Source: Pararhizobium sp. (GTDB taxonomy: Bacteria > Pseudomonadota > Alphaproteobacteria > Rhizobiales > Rhizobiaceae). From it: a stretch of DNA of 64,000 nt. This document shows, one piece after another, positions 52,712 through 62,534 of this stretch. The DNA lies in NCBI GenBank assembly GCA_017794825.1, contig CP051237.1, positions 4,668,501 to 4,732,500 of the forward strand, read 5' to 3'. The notes beneath the pieces are model-generated. The model was not told the origin of the DNA, ran no database searches, and saw only the letters and a program-made list of their open reading frames with translations. Position 1 is the first letter of the stretch; each line of letters starts with the position of its first letter. A program made the position numbers and the translations under genes.

Positions 52712-54817
52712 ATGAACACACCAGCTTCTTCAAGCCTCGACGCACTCTTCCGACCCCGCTCCGTAGCCATTCTCGGCGCGTCAGACGACCCCACGCGCAT
52801 CTCCGGCCGACCGCTGCGCTATCTGAAGGAAGGCGGCTTTTCCGGCGGGCTCTATCCGGTCAATCCCAATCGATCGACCGTTCAGGGGATCGCCGCCTAT
52901 GCCTCGCTGGAAGAATTGCCCGAGGCGCCGGACGTGGCGCTTCTTGCCGTGCCGGCGGCTCTCACTGAAAAAGCCGTCGCCGATTGCGTGGAAAAAGGCG
53001 TCAAGGCGGCGGTGATCTTTTCCGCCGGCTATGCCGAAAGCGGTGACGAGGGACTCGCTATCCAGAGCCGGATTTCGCAGACGGCGAGAAATGGAGGTTT
53101 GCGCCTTCTCGGCCCGAACTGCCTAGGCGTGTTCAACCCCAATCTCGGTTTCTTCGGAACGTTCACCCAGTCGATGGACAAGGAACTGCCGCATGGCGGT
53201 CCGATCGGAATTGCGAGCCAGTCAGGCGCATACGGATCGCATATCGCCTATCTTGCGCGCCGGCGCGGCATTGGCATCAACTACTGGATAACCACCGGCA
53301 ACGAGGCGGATGTCGACATATCGGAGAGCCTCGAATGGATGGCTTGCCAGGACGACATCAAGGTCATCATGGCCTATGTCGAAGGCGTTCGTGACGGCGC
53401 AAGGTTCCGCAACGCTCTGGAACTGGCGCGGGAAAACCGGAAGCCGATCGTGATGATGAAGGTCGGGCGTTCGGAGATCGGAGCGAAGGCGGCGTCCTCC
53501 CACACCGCATCGCTCGCCGGTTCGGACGCCATCTACGACGGATTGTTCGCACAGTATGGCGTTCACCGGGCGCAGACCACGGAAGAACAGATCGACGTGG
53601 CCTACGCCTGCGCGCGTGGAATTTTCCCGAAGGACAACAAACTCGGCGTCGTGACGCTGTCCGGCGGCGCCGGCGTGCTGATTTCGGACGTCGCTGAACT
53701 TCATGGACTCGACGTCGCGCCGATGCCAGGCGACGCACAGGCTGCGTTGAAGGAACTTCTGCCGTACGCGACAGTCGTGAACCCCGTGGACACGACTGCT
53801 CAGGCGCTGAATGACATGAACCTCATCGCCCGCAATATCGAGATGATCCTCGACAAGGGCGGATATGACGCATTGATCGGGTTCTTCTCGACGGTTCCGA
53901 ACACGCGAACCCTCTCCGGGCCTTTGCGCAAGGCGATTGAGGAAGGATGCGCCAAATATCCGGATCGTCTGATCGCGCTCGAGATGATAGCCGAAGAGGC
54001 CATTGTTCGAGATTACGAACAGGCCGGTTTTCTGGTGTTTGAGGATGCGTCCCGCGCCGTGGCCGCGTTGGCGGCGCTGTGCCGGTTTACCGACTCTTTC
54101 AACCGGGTGGAGGCGGTGGCGCGACCCGGGAAGGCCTCGCCAATCGGCAAGGCCGCCCTGTCCGAGCGCGCAGCCAAGGAATTGCTGGGCAAAAGCGGCG
54201 TGCCCTTTCTCGACGAGCGTATGGCGACCGATGCGTCCCAGGCGGGCGACGCCGCCGACGCGATCGGGTATCCCGTCGTCCTCAAGATCGTTTCGCCCGA
54301 TATCGAACACAAGACCGAGATCGGCGGGGTGCTTGTAGGCGTTGCCGACAGGGCGGATGTCATGTCCGGTTTCGAAACGCTCCTGCAACGCGCAGCGGAG
54401 CATGCTCCGACGGCGAAGATAGAAGGCGTGCTGGTGGCGCCGATGGCGGGCAAGGGCGTCGAGACGATCATCGGCGTGTCTCGCGATCCGGTTTTCGGTC
54501 CGGCTGTGATGTTTGGCCTTGGAGGCGTTCATGTCGAGGTGCTGAAGGACGTTGCCTTCCGACTGGCGCCGTTTGGGCGGGACGAGGCGATGCGGCTGAT
54601 CGACGGTATTCGCGGTCGAGCTCTGCTTTCGGGCGTACGCGGCGCTCCGCCAAGCGACATGAATGCTTTGGCTGATCTACTTGTTATCATATCACAATTT
54701 GCCGCCGAGCATGCCGATGACGTCGACACTATAGACCTCAATCCGGTTATCGCCATGCCAGAGGGTCAGGGCGTTGTGGCGCTGGATGCGCTGGTGGCTC
54801 CGAGGCAGGAAGATTGA
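52712..54817 (+). CDS. ADP-forming acyl-CoA synthetase (fused CoA-binding, ligase and ATP-grasp)
   Basis: 701 aa. The N-terminal CoA-binding domain (LFRPRSVAILGASDDPTRISGRP), succinyl-CoA-synthetase-like domains (GPNCLGVFNP, ASQSGAYG, SSHTASLAGSD with the phosphorylated His region) and a C-terminal ATP-grasp (YPVVLKIVSPDIEHKTEIGGV) give the single-chain acetate:CoA ligase architecture. It makes acyl-CoA from acid, ATP and CoA, or the reverse. It is a third kind of acid-activating enzyme in the cluster, next to the AMP-forming ligases and the CoA transferase. Confidence 0.93.
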   Translation: MNTPASSSLDALFRPRSVAILGASDDPTRISGRPLRYLKEGGFSGGLYPVNPNRSTVQGIAAYASLEELPEAPDVALLAVPAALTEKAVADCVEKGVKAAVIFSAGYAESGDEGLAIQSRISQTARNGGLRLLGPNCLGVFNPNLGFFGTFTQSMDKELPHGGPIGIASQSGAYGSHIAYLARRRGIGINYWITTGNEADVDISESLEWMACQDDIKVIMAYVEGVRDGARFRNALELARENRKPIVMMKVGRSEIGAKAASSHTASLAGSDAIYDGLFAQYGVHRAQTTEEQIDVAYACARGIFPKDNKLGVVTLSGGAGVLISDVAELHGLDVAPMPGDAQAALKELLPYATVVNPVDTTAQALNDMNLIARNIEMILDKGGYDALIGFFSTVPNTRTLSGPLRKAIEEGCAKYPDRLIALEMIAEEAIVRDYEQAGFLVFEDASRAVAALAALCRFTDSFNRVEAVARPGKASPIGKAALSERAAKELLGKSGVPFLDERMATDASQAGDAADAIGYPVVLKIVSPDIEHKTEIGGVLVGVADRADVMSGFETLLQRAAEHAPTAKIEGVLVAPMAGKGVETIIGVSRDPVFGPAVMFGLGGVHVEVLKDVAFRLAPFGRDEAMRLIDGIRGRALLSGVRGAPPSDMNALADLLVIISQFAAEHADDVDTIDLNPVIAMPEGQGVVALDALVAPRQED

Positions 54818-54856
54818 ATTCGTCTGCCCGGCTCCAGCTTGCGGCAGGTATGTTTT

Positions 54857-54870
54857 TGAACTAGTGTTAG
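54857..54870. promoter_or_regulatory. Shared TetR-type box, copy 5
   Basis: TGAAC-TAGT-GTTAG, 40 bp upstream of the enoyl-CoA hydratase that heads the 54.9-61.8 kb operon. The centre is identical to copy 6. Confidence 0.7.
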
Positions 54871-54910
54871 AAAAAATTGGCTATGCCGGCAATCATGCCA
54901 GGAGGACACA

Positions 54911-55711
54911 ATGAGCGTCGACTATTCAGGTTACAAATACTTCCTGTTCGAACAGGAGGGGCGGACGATGACGGTGACGATGAATCGTCCGGATCAGCTC
55001 AATGCAATGACATGGCAGATGCACGAGGAATCGTCCCGGATCTTCTACGATCTCGGAATGGATCACTCAATTGACATTGTGATCTTCACCGGCGCAGGGC
55101 GCGCATTTTCCGCCGGCGGAGATATTGTCGGCATGAGGCAGATGTACGAGGACACGGAACTCTTCGACCGCTCGATCAACGAGGCGAAGAAGGTTGTGTT
55201 TGGCATTCTGGACTGTGAGAAAATAATTATCGCCAAGGTCAATGGAGACGCTGTCGGTCTTGGCGCGACGATGGCGCTGTTCTGCGACATCATTTTTGCT
55301 GCGGATCATGCCCGCTTCGGCGATCCGCATGTGCGGGTCGGCCTGGCGGCGGGCGACGGCGGCGCGGTGATCTGGCCGCAGGCCATCGGCTACGCCAAGG
55401 CGAAGGAATATCTGATGACCGGCGACCTTGTGACTGCGAAGGACGCCGAGGCGATGGGACTGATCAACTACGCTGTTCCCGCCGACGAACTAGACGAACG
55501 CGTCAACGCCTTTGCGAAGCGGATCGGGTCGGGAGCGATGAAATCGATCAAGTACACAAAGACATCGATCAATATCGGCCTGAAGCAGCTCGCTCACTCG
55601 ATGATGGATACGTGCATGGCGTACGAGGCGCTGACCAACCGCAGCCAGGATCATCTGGAAGCGATCAACGCATTCGGCGAGAAGCGCAAGCCGAAATTCA
55701 ACGGACTTTGA
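54911..55711 (+). CDS. Enoyl-CoA hydratase/isomerase-family protein
   Basis: 266 aa of the crotonase family. RPDQLNAMTWQMHEE, the oxyanion-hole segment GRAFSAGGDIVGM, and DAVGLGATMALFCDIIFAADHARFGDPHVRVGL are seen. The second active-site position is in GDPHVRVG, where hydratases often have an acidic residue. CAGGAGGACA precedes the ATG. Hydration, isomerisation or hydrolysis of an acyl-CoA are all possible in this family. Confidence 0.9.
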   Translation: MSVDYSGYKYFLFEQEGRTMTVTMNRPDQLNAMTWQMHEESSRIFYDLGMDHSIDIVIFTGAGRAFSAGGDIVGMRQMYEDTELFDRSINEAKKVVFGILDCEKIIIAKVNGDAVGLGATMALFCDIIFAADHARFGDPHVRVGLAAGDGGAVIWPQAIGYAKAKEYLMTGDLVTAKDAEAMGLINYAVPADELDERVNAFAKRIGSGAMKSIKYTKTSINIGLKQLAHSMMDTCMAYEALTNRSQDHLEAINAFGEKRKPKFNGL

Positions 55712-55754
55712 GCCTTCCGCCCGGGAGGCGGCAGCGCGGAAGTGGAGGAAATTG

Positions 55755-56918
55755 ATGGACTTCGGAGAACCCGATCACATCGGCATGCTCAGGGAGAGCA
55801 TCCGTCGCATGCTGGACCGGCACGCCACGCGCGAGATGATGGCAAAGTGGGATGAAGAGGACAAGGTCCCGCGTTCCCTGATGGGACCTATATCGGAACT
55901 CGGCGTTTGCGGCATGACCGTCCCAGAGGAGTATGGAGGATACGGTCGCGACGTGCTGGCCACGATGGTGACCGTCGAGGAATTGTCCCGGCGGTCGATG
56001 GTGATCGGCACGCTCTACCTCATGAACGCCTGCTATGGCGCTATGAACATCCTGGCCTCCGGAAGCGAGGAGCAGAAGCAACGGCTGCTGCCGAAAATGG
56101 CGGCCGGCGAGATACTGTTCGCCTACGGACTTTCTGAGCCGGACACGGGCTCCGATCTCGCCAGCGTCAAAACGCGCGCCGAACGCCGTGGCGACAAAGT
56201 GGTCATCAACGGCTACAAGCGTTGGTGTTCCGGCGCGGAAAGCGCCGACTACATCTACGCGCTCGTACGCTCCGGAGAACCGGATAATCGATACAAGAAC
56301 CTTTCTCTGGTTCTGATTCCGCCGACCGCCGAAGGCGTCACGCTGACGCACATTCCGGCAATGGGCGCCCGCGGTCTCAACACAAACGACGTTACTCTCG
56401 ACAATGTCGAGATCCCGATCGAGGACGTCGTCGGCGGCGAGGAAGGCTGGAACCAGGGATGGACAAAGCTCGCAGGTCCGGCGCTTGAGGTCGAGAAACT
56501 TGAGGTCGCGGCGATGGCGCTCGGCATCGCTGCGCAGGCTGTCGACGACGCTTGGGAGTATTCGCAGACGCGCAGTCAGTTCGGAAAGCGAATCTGTTCG
56601 CACCAGTCGATCCGGCACATGCTTGCAGACGCCCAGACCAAACTCGCGTCAGCCCGACTGATGCTGTATCGCGGCTGCTGGCTGGCGGACAATGACCTTC
56701 CATGTTCCGTCGAAACCTCGATGGCAAAAATGTATGTCTGCGAAACCGGCCTCGATATCGTGCTGACCTGTCAGAAGGTGCTCGGCGCCTACGGCTACGC
56801 GCGCGGCTTCGACATGGAGCGCTTCGTGCGCGACATGCTGCTGATGCCGATCATCGGCGGGTCGACAGCGATCCAGAAGAACAATATCGCCAACCGTATG
56901 GGTTTGCCCAAAGCCTGA
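55755..56918 (+). CDS. Acyl-CoA dehydrogenase without the usual C-terminal catalytic Glu
   Basis: 387 aa (ATG at 55755; GTGGAGGA upstream). The fold is clear: LSEPDTGSDLASVKTRA, TRSQFGKRICSHQSIRHMLADAQTKL and GGSTAIQKNNIANRMG. At the place where most family members have GTSEIQ or GTNEI this one has GSTAIQ, so the base Glu is replaced by Ala. A Glu in ALEVEKLEVAAMALG aligns with the alternative position used by isovaleryl-CoA dehydrogenase, so activity may be kept. It is expected to pass electrons to the ETF encoded here. Confidence 0.9.
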   Translation: MDFGEPDHIGMLRESIRRMLDRHATREMMAKWDEEDKVPRSLMGPISELGVCGMTVPEEYGGYGRDVLATMVTVEELSRRSMVIGTLYLMNACYGAMNILASGSEEQKQRLLPKMAAGEILFAYGLSEPDTGSDLASVKTRAERRGDKVVINGYKRWCSGAESADYIYALVRSGEPDNRYKNLSLVLIPPTAEGVTLTHIPAMGARGLNTNDVTLDNVEIPIEDVVGGEEGWNQGWTKLAGPALEVEKLEVAAMALGIAAQAVDDAWEYSQTRSQFGKRICSHQSIRHMLADAQTKLASARLMLYRGCWLADNDLPCSVETSMAKMYVCETGLDIVLTCQKVLGAYGYARGFDMERFVRDMLLMPIIGGSTAIQKNNIANRMGLPKA

Positions 56919-56943
56919 CGAGGACTGGACGGGAAGAAAGAAG

Positions 56944-58500
56944 ATGATCGAGACAGTCGGCGACATTCTGCGCAACAACGCCTACAAGTTTCCGGACGAA
57001 TTGGCGTACAGCTACCACGGCAAGCTGGTCACGTACGCACAGATGCTCGAGCGGGGCGACCGTCTGGCGTCGGCCCTGTGGAAGAGGGGAATACGGCGTC
57101 AGGATCGTGTCTCCATTCTGTCGCAGAACACGATCGAGTTCATGGAGTGCTATGCCGCGTGCGAACTGGCCGGCTTCATCGCGGCAACGCTCAACTGGCG
57201 GCTCGCTCCGCCTGAACTGTCCTACATCCTCTCCGACTCTTCTCCGCGCGTCCTCATCTTCGAGGCCCAGTATGCCGAAACAATAGAGAAGATCCGCGAA
57301 CAGCTCGAATTTGTGGAGTTGTTCATATGCTTCGGCGGTTCCGTTCCGTCCTGGGCGGAGGATTACGAGGCGTTTGTTTCGACCGGCGACAAGGACGGCG
57401 CGCCGACCCGGCCGCTTCCCGACGAGATCATGCATCTCATTTACACCTCAGGCACCACCGGTCGACCAAAAGGCGTGATGCGCACGCACCGCGCCGAGAT
57501 TGCGATCGCAATCCTGATGGCGACGGAACTCGGGCTCATCGTTTCCGATCGACTGCAGCTCATGATGCCTATTTTCCACGTAGGCGCGCGCTTCCTGCAG
57601 CTCGGAATGCATATTCGGGGCGGCACGGTGATCCTGCATCACGCATTCGATCCGGTGGAGATCATCGATACGATCGAGCGAGAGCGCGTGACGATGACGC
57701 ACATGGCGCCGACAATGATTCAGTCCGTGTTGAACGTGCCGGGCATCGAGGAGCGCGATCTCACCTCACTGCACACGATCTGCTATTCGGCGGCGCCGAT
57801 GCCCGTTCCGCTTCTCAAGCGCGGATTGAAGCTTCTTGGTCCCGTCTTCCTTCAGCTTTACGGCATGACGGAGGGAGGCGGAACGACGCTGCACAAACGT
57901 CAGCACAAGCCAGACGGAACACCCGAGGAAGTCAAACTGCTCGGCTCGATCGGCCAGGCCGCGCCGAATGTCGATATTCGGATCGTCAATGACGAAGGCG
58001 TCGAGCTGGCGGTCGGTCAACCCGGTGAGATACTGACGCGAACCGCCACGCATATGGCCGGCTACTGGAACAATTCTCCCGCAACCATCTCTGCTCTCAA
58101 GGATGGCTGGTACTATACCGGCGACGTTGGCTATATCGACGAAAACGGATTCCTGTATCTTGTCGATCGCAAGAAAGACATGATCGTTTCAGGTGGCGAG
58201 AACATCTACTCCCGCGAAGTGGAGGAGGCCATAGTAACGCATCCGGCAGTGGTTGACGTCGCCGTCATCGGCGTCAAGGACGACTACTGGGGCGAAACCG
58301 TGCGCGCGATCTGCGTTCTCAAGGAAGACGAGTCCGTGACGGAAGCGGAACTGATCGATCACACGAAAACGCAGATAGCCAGCTACAAGAAACCGAAATC
58401 GATCGTTTTCGTCGACGACCTGCCCAAGCTGCCGAGCGGCAAGATCAACAAGGTGGCGCTGCGCAAGGACTACGGCGCCGCCAGCGAAAAGGCGGATTGA
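56944..58500 (+). CDS. AMP-forming acyl-CoA synthetase
   Basis: 518 aa. The P-loop YTSGTTGRPKGVM, the LYGMTEGGG motif, GWYYTGDVGYIDENGFLYLVDRKKDMIVSGGENIYSREVE and the catalytic Lys in LPSGKINKVALRK are intact. It activates a carboxylic acid to acyl-CoA through an acyl-AMP. It is 25 bp after the acyl-CoA dehydrogenase and is closely related to the partial gene at 63398. Confidence 0.93.
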   Translation: MIETVGDILRNNAYKFPDELAYSYHGKLVTYAQMLERGDRLASALWKRGIRRQDRVSILSQNTIEFMECYAACELAGFIAATLNWRLAPPELSYILSDSSPRVLIFEAQYAETIEKIREQLEFVELFICFGGSVPSWAEDYEAFVSTGDKDGAPTRPLPDEIMHLIYTSGTTGRPKGVMRTHRAEIAIAILMATELGLIVSDRLQLMMPIFHVGARFLQLGMHIRGGTVILHHAFDPVEIIDTIERERVTMTHMAPTMIQSVLNVPGIEERDLTSLHTICYSAAPMPVPLLKRGLKLLGPVFLQLYGMTEGGGTTLHKRQHKPDGTPEEVKLLGSIGQAAPNVDIRIVNDEGVELAVGQPGEILTRTATHMAGYWNNSPATISALKDGWYYTGDVGYIDENGFLYLVDRKKDMIVSGGENIYSREVEEAIVTHPAVVDVAVIGVKDDYWGETVRAICVLKEDESVTEAELIDHTKTQIASYKKPKSIVFVDDLPKLPSGKINKVALRKDYGAASEKAD

Positions 58501-58501
58501 G

Positions 58502-59860
58502 ATGACTGTTTCCTCCACACGGCCGCCCGTCACACGCTGGCTTGCCGAACGCGCCTGCGCGATCCAATTCGATGACCTTCCGGACACGGCTGTGACGGTG
58601 GCGCGTCAGTGCATTCTCGACTGGTTCGCCGTGACGATCCCTGGATTTGCGGAGCCGGTGGTGAAGATCCTGTCCGAGGAGATCCTTTCGGACGGCGCCG
58701 CGCCGGTGGCGTCACTCGCCGGTTCAGCAAAGAAAACCTCTGCCCTGAACGCCGCCCTGATCAACGGCGCGGCGTCTCACGCCATCGACTATGACGACGT
58801 GAACATGGCGATCCTGGGTCATCCGACTGTGGCTATCCTGCCGGGTCTTCTGGCGTTGGCCGAGCAGAGCGGCGCATCGCAGGACGACGTGCTAACAGCA
58901 TTCGTCGCCGGTTACGACGTCGCCTGTCGCACCGGCGCACTGATGAGCCCAGGGCACTACGGTCATGGATTCCACGCGACTGCGACGGTTGGCAGCATCG
59001 GCGCCGCCGCGGCTTGCGCCCGACTGCTTGGTCTCGACGCCGCCGCAACGGCGACGGCCTATGGCATTGCGGTGACGAAGGCTTCCGGTCTCAAATCCAT
59101 GTTCGGAACGATGTGCAAACCGATGCACGCAGGCATGGCCGCCCAGAATGGCCTTTTGTCGGCAAGGCTTGCCGCCAAAGGCTTTACCAGCAGGACGGAC
59201 GCGCTGGAATGCGAGCAGGGATTCGCCGCCACCCAGAGCGCGGACTTCAATCCGCAAGAAGCGATGACGGAAGCTGCGCTTGATCACCACATCGCCAATA
59301 ATCTCTTCAAATATCACGCCGCCTGTTATCTGACGCATGGCGCCATCGAGGCGGCGCAGAAGATCCGCTCCGAAAGTTCGACGTCGTCCAATGCTGTCCA
59401 GTCGATCGAAATACGGGTCCCGCCGGTCGCCGACCGGGTGTGCAACATAGCAAAGCCAGCGACGGGTCTGGAGGCGAAATTCTCGCTGCGACTGACTGTT
59501 GCGATGGCGCTGGCGGGGCGCGATACGGCCGCCATTGACACCTACACCGACGATCTGACGCAGGATCTCGAACTGGTGCGACTGCGTGATCTTGCAGAGA
59601 TCGAATTTGTCGACGGCCTTCCTGAAGCCAAGGCTAATGTGACGATTACGACGACAGACAACAGAAAATTCACGGCCACGCACGATGCGGGCCTGGCGGA
59701 TAGCGATCTCAAGCGTCAGGGCCGCAAACTGGAAGCCAAATTCGATGCGTTGGTGGAGCCTTTGCTCGGCGCGCGCGCTCCGGATCTGCGCGACAGCCTG
59801 ACTGTCTTCGGCGGTGGTTCAGATATCTCGAAAATCATGGAATTGTCAGGTGCAGTATGA
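58502..59860 (+). CDS. MmgE/PrpD-family protein
   Basis: 452 aa. ALINGAASHAIDYDDVNMAILGHPTVAILPGLLALAE, HYGHGFHATATVGSIGAAAACARLLGL and KPMHAGMAAQNGLLSARLAAKG are typical of the family that includes 2-methylcitrate dehydratase, cis-aconitate decarboxylase and relatives. It is more remote from the PrpD at 34772 than needed for the same reaction, so a dehydratase or decarboxylase for a different polycarboxylate-like intermediate is likely. One base separates it from the ligase stop. Confidence 0.88.
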   Translation: MTVSSTRPPVTRWLAERACAIQFDDLPDTAVTVARQCILDWFAVTIPGFAEPVVKILSEEILSDGAAPVASLAGSAKKTSALNAALINGAASHAIDYDDVNMAILGHPTVAILPGLLALAEQSGASQDDVLTAFVAGYDVACRTGALMSPGHYGHGFHATATVGSIGAAAACARLLGLDAAATATAYGIAVTKASGLKSMFGTMCKPMHAGMAAQNGLLSARLAAKGFTSRTDALECEQGFAATQSADFNPQEAMTEAALDHHIANNLFKYHAACYLTHGAIEAAQKIRSESSTSSNAVQSIEIRVPPVADRVCNIAKPATGLEAKFSLRLTVAMALAGRDTAAIDTYTDDLTQDLELVRLRDLAEIEFVDGLPEAKANVTITTTDNRKFTATHDAGLADSDLKRQGRKLEAKFDALVEPLLGARAPDLRDSLTVFGGGSDISKIMELSGAV

Positions 59861-60612
59861 GTGATGGGGTGGAAACGGCGATCGTCACTGGCGCGGCGAG
59901 AGGCATCGGTCGTGGCATTGTCGAACGTCTGGTGTTCGAGGGCTTTCGCGTCATTGCGCTGGACCGATTGGAATCCGTCCAGGATCTGGCCGACAGTCTG
60001 CGCGCGGCGGGCGGCAATATCGAACACGAAATCGTCGACATACGCGACCGTGACGCCATAGCCAGGGTCATGGACAAACACGCGCCGATCGACGTGATCG
60101 TCAACAACGCTGCGATTACCGACACGCACAGTTTCGACGAATTGACCGAAGACCATTTTCGCGAAGCTTTCGACATCAACACTGTTGGAACGTTCGTGGT
60201 TGCGCAGGAAGGCGCGCGGCGGATGCGCAATGGCGGACGCATCGTCAACATCGCCTCGCGTTCATTCGCGGGCGCGCCGAACATGGGCCATTATGTGGCT
60301 TCGAAAACCGCGGTTGTCGGACTGACGCGCGCAATGGCCATTGATCTGTCGCCGCGCGATATCCGGGTCAACGCAATTGCGCCCGGCGTGGTCGATACCG
60401 AAATGCTTCACTACATGACCCCGGAAATGCAGGAGAAAATGTTGTCGTTCCAATTGCTTGGACGTATCGGTCAGCCGGAGGACATCGCGCGGGCCGTCTC
60501 CTTCCTCGCATCTCCGGAGAACCGCTACATCACAGGTCACGTCCTCGTCGTCGACGGTGGACGTTCGCTCGGGCACGGTCAATTGCCGCCAGAGGAGTCG
60601 CCCTATGTTTGA
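59857..60612 (+). CDS. Short-chain dehydrogenase/reductase
   Basis: 251 aa, starting in an ATGA overlap. TGAARGIGRG, NNAAITD, NIASRS, Y-VASK and TGHVLVVDGG show a classical SDR. It is the third SDR of the regulon and probably oxidises a hydroxyl intermediate after hydration. Substrate unknown. Confidence 0.9.
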   Translation: MSDGVETAIVTGAARGIGRGIVERLVFEGFRVIALDRLESVQDLADSLRAAGGNIEHEIVDIRDRDAIARVMDKHAPIDVIVNNAAITDTHSFDELTEDHFREAFDINTVGTFVVAQEGARRMRNGGRIVNIASRSFAGAPNMGHYVASKTAVVGLTRAMAIDLSPRDIRVNAIAPGVVDTEMLHYMTPEMQEKMLSFQLLGRIGQPEDIARAVSFLASPENRYITGHVLVVDGGRSLGHGQLPPEESPYV

Positions 60613-61768
60613 GTTGTCTGACGAACACCGGATGATTCAGGAGTCCGCACGGGATTTTACCCGTGATGTCGTTCGACCGACGGCCGACAGGCTCGACCCG
60701 GTAAAGGGCGAAATTCCGCGTGAAATGATCGACCAGATGGCCGAGCTCGGCTATTTCGGAATTCTTATCCCGGAAGAATACGGCGGTCTGGGCCTGGGCG
60801 CGCTCGAATATTGTCTCGTCGCGGAAGAACTCGCGCGGGGCTGGATGAGCGTTGCGTCACTGATTGCCCGCGGCAATGCTTTGATCGGCTCTCTCAAGGC
60901 AATGACGCCGGAGCAGAAAAGCATCTACCTGCCGCGCATGGCGCGTGGCGAGTTTCTCGGCGCATTTTCGCTTTCGGAGCCGAACGCCGGCTCCGACGTG
61001 GCGAACATATCCTGTCGGGCAAAGCGCGTCGGAGACGAATGGGAGATCACCGGCAACAAGTACTGGTGCACTTTCGCGGATGGTGCGGATTTCATCATGG
61101 TCTTTGCCCGTACGCATGCGGAGGTCGATCCCGACAAACGGCACCGTGGCATATCGGCATTCATGGTCGAAAAACCCCGTGGAGAATTGCCGCAAGGCGT
61201 GTCGGGCAACACGATTCCCAAGATCGGCTACCATGGCTGGACGACCTGGGAGTTGGCTTTCGACGGTTGCCGCGTGCCGGCGGCAAACCTGATCGGGGAA
61301 GAGGGCAGGGGCTTCTATCTGGCCACGGCCGGCCTGGAGACCGCCCGCGCTCACACCGCCGCGCGTTCGATCGGTCTGGCCCAGGCGTCGCTTGACGACG
61401 CGATTGCCTATGCGCAGGAAAGGCGCCAGTTCGGCAGCGCCATTTCCAGCTTTCAGGCCATACGCTTCAAGATCGCGGAGATGGCAACCGAAATCGAAGC
61501 TGCGCGGGCGCTGATGTATTCGGTTTGCCAATCCATCGACCAGGGCCGCCGTTGCGACAAGGAAGCCTCCATGGTCAAGCTGTTCGCGTCCGAGATGTCT
61601 GAACGGGTGACCAGCGAAGGCCTGCAGATTCTGGGTGGCGGAGGGTACACGACCCTTAACCAGGTCGAACGTCACTGGCGCGATGCGCGTCTGACGAAGA
61701 TCTTTGAGGGGACGTCTGAAATCCAGATGCGGATTATTTCGGATCACCTTCTCGGACGCGACCGATAG
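60605..61768 (+). CDS. Acyl-CoA dehydrogenase
   Basis: 387 aa from the ATG at 60605, overlapping the SDR stop by 8 nt with GAGGAG upstream. LSEPNAGSDVANISCRA, GNKYWCTFADGADF, ERRQFGSAISSFQAIRFKIAEMATEIEAARAL and EGTSEIQMRIISDHLLGR with the catalytic Glu are all present. It is the last gene of the operon that begins at 54911 and converges on the TetR gene 16 bp away. Confidence 0.94.
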   Translation: MFELSDEHRMIQESARDFTRDVVRPTADRLDPVKGEIPREMIDQMAELGYFGILIPEEYGGLGLGALEYCLVAEELARGWMSVASLIARGNALIGSLKAMTPEQKSIYLPRMARGEFLGAFSLSEPNAGSDVANISCRAKRVGDEWEITGNKYWCTFADGADFIMVFARTHAEVDPDKRHRGISAFMVEKPRGELPQGVSGNTIPKIGYHGWTTWELAFDGCRVPAANLIGEEGRGFYLATAGLETARAHTAARSIGLAQASLDDAIAYAQERRQFGSAISSFQAIRFKIAEMATEIEAARALMYSVCQSIDQGRRCDKEASMVKLFASEMSERVTSEGLQILGGGGYTTLNQVERHWRDARLTKIFEGTSEIQMRIISDHLLGRDR

Positions 61769-61784
61769 GACCTGGCAGGGATTG

Positions 61785-62435
61785 TCAGTTGGCCCTGGCC
61801 TGCGCTTGCTGGTTGTCGTCGGCGGCGCTGTGAATGACGCCACAGGGGTTGGCGATACCGTCGATGACAACGGCCGTAAAGTCGCGAGCGACGTCGTCGA
61901 TCGTACGACCGCCCGGCTTGTACCATTCGACCGTCCAGTTCAGTGCGCCGAGGATGAAAAGGCGGGCCAGGGTGAGATTGGCGTTGGTCTTGAACTCTCC
62001 GCGCGCATGGGCGTCCGTCAGAATTTTCTGCCAGATGGCGCCGTAGGTGTCGCGGAGCTTGGTGTTTTTCAAGCGGATTGCTTCCGGCACCTGACCGAAG
62101 ACACGCCTGGTGGCCAGGGTGTAGTCGCCAATCTTTATGATGGCTGAAAGGTGCGCGCGAACAGCGGTCTCGATTCGCTCCCGACCCGTCGCGGTCTCCG
62201 GCAAAGCATGCAGCGCATCCTCGACGGAGCTGATGACTGCATTGATGCCAATATCGAGGACGGCCGTGATGAGTTCGTCCTTGGATTTGTAATGATAGTA
62301 GATACTACCCGCCTTCAGGTCGGCTTCGTCGGCGATCGCCCGCATCGTCGTACCGGCGTAGCCGTAATCGCGAAACATCTTGGCCGCGGCGTCCAGAACG
62401 CGCTTTTGCGATTTCGCTGATTTCGCGAGTTTCAT
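61785..62435 (-). CDS. TetR-family regulator, likely controller of the acyl-CoA cluster
   Basis: 216 aa. The TetR helix-turn-helix is at about 10-55 (RVLDAAAKMFRDYGYAGTTMRAIADEADLKAGSIYYHYKSKDELI). The C-terminal domain (TRRVFGQVPEAIRLKNTKLRDTYGAIWQKIL, then LNWTVEWYKPGGRTID) is of the type found in acyl-CoA-responsive regulators such as KstR2. It is divergent from the second enoyl-CoA hydratase; box copy 6 and two CTAACA half-sites lie in between. It is probably a repressor released by a pathway acyl-CoA. Confidence 0.9.
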   Translation of the reverse strand: MKLAKSAKSQKRVLDAAAKMFRDYGYAGTTMRAIADEADLKAGSIYYHYKSKDELITAVLDIGINAVISSVEDALHALPETATGRERIETAVRAHLSAIIKIGDYTLATRRVFGQVPEAIRLKNTKLRDTYGAIWQKILTDAHARGEFKTNANLTLARLFILGALNWTVEWYKPGGRTIDDVARDFTAVVIDGIANPCGVIHSAADDNQQAQARAN

Positions 62436-62534
62436 TAATATTCCCCTCCGTATACGTTTTCCAGCATTCTAACATCATACGCCGTGATGCAACCAGTTGA
62501 AATGGAATCTAACAAGTATATGAAAATCAATTTT

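Noticed and set aside
58502..59860. Second 2-methylcitrate dehydratase
   Set aside because: Although in the MmgE/PrpD family, it is clearly diverged from the prpD at 34772 and sits in a different regulon, so the same reaction is not assumed.
62469..62514. Two CTAACA half-sites near the TetR gene as further regulon boxes
   Set aside because: They lack the GTTNG right arm, so they were not counted with the six full boxes.
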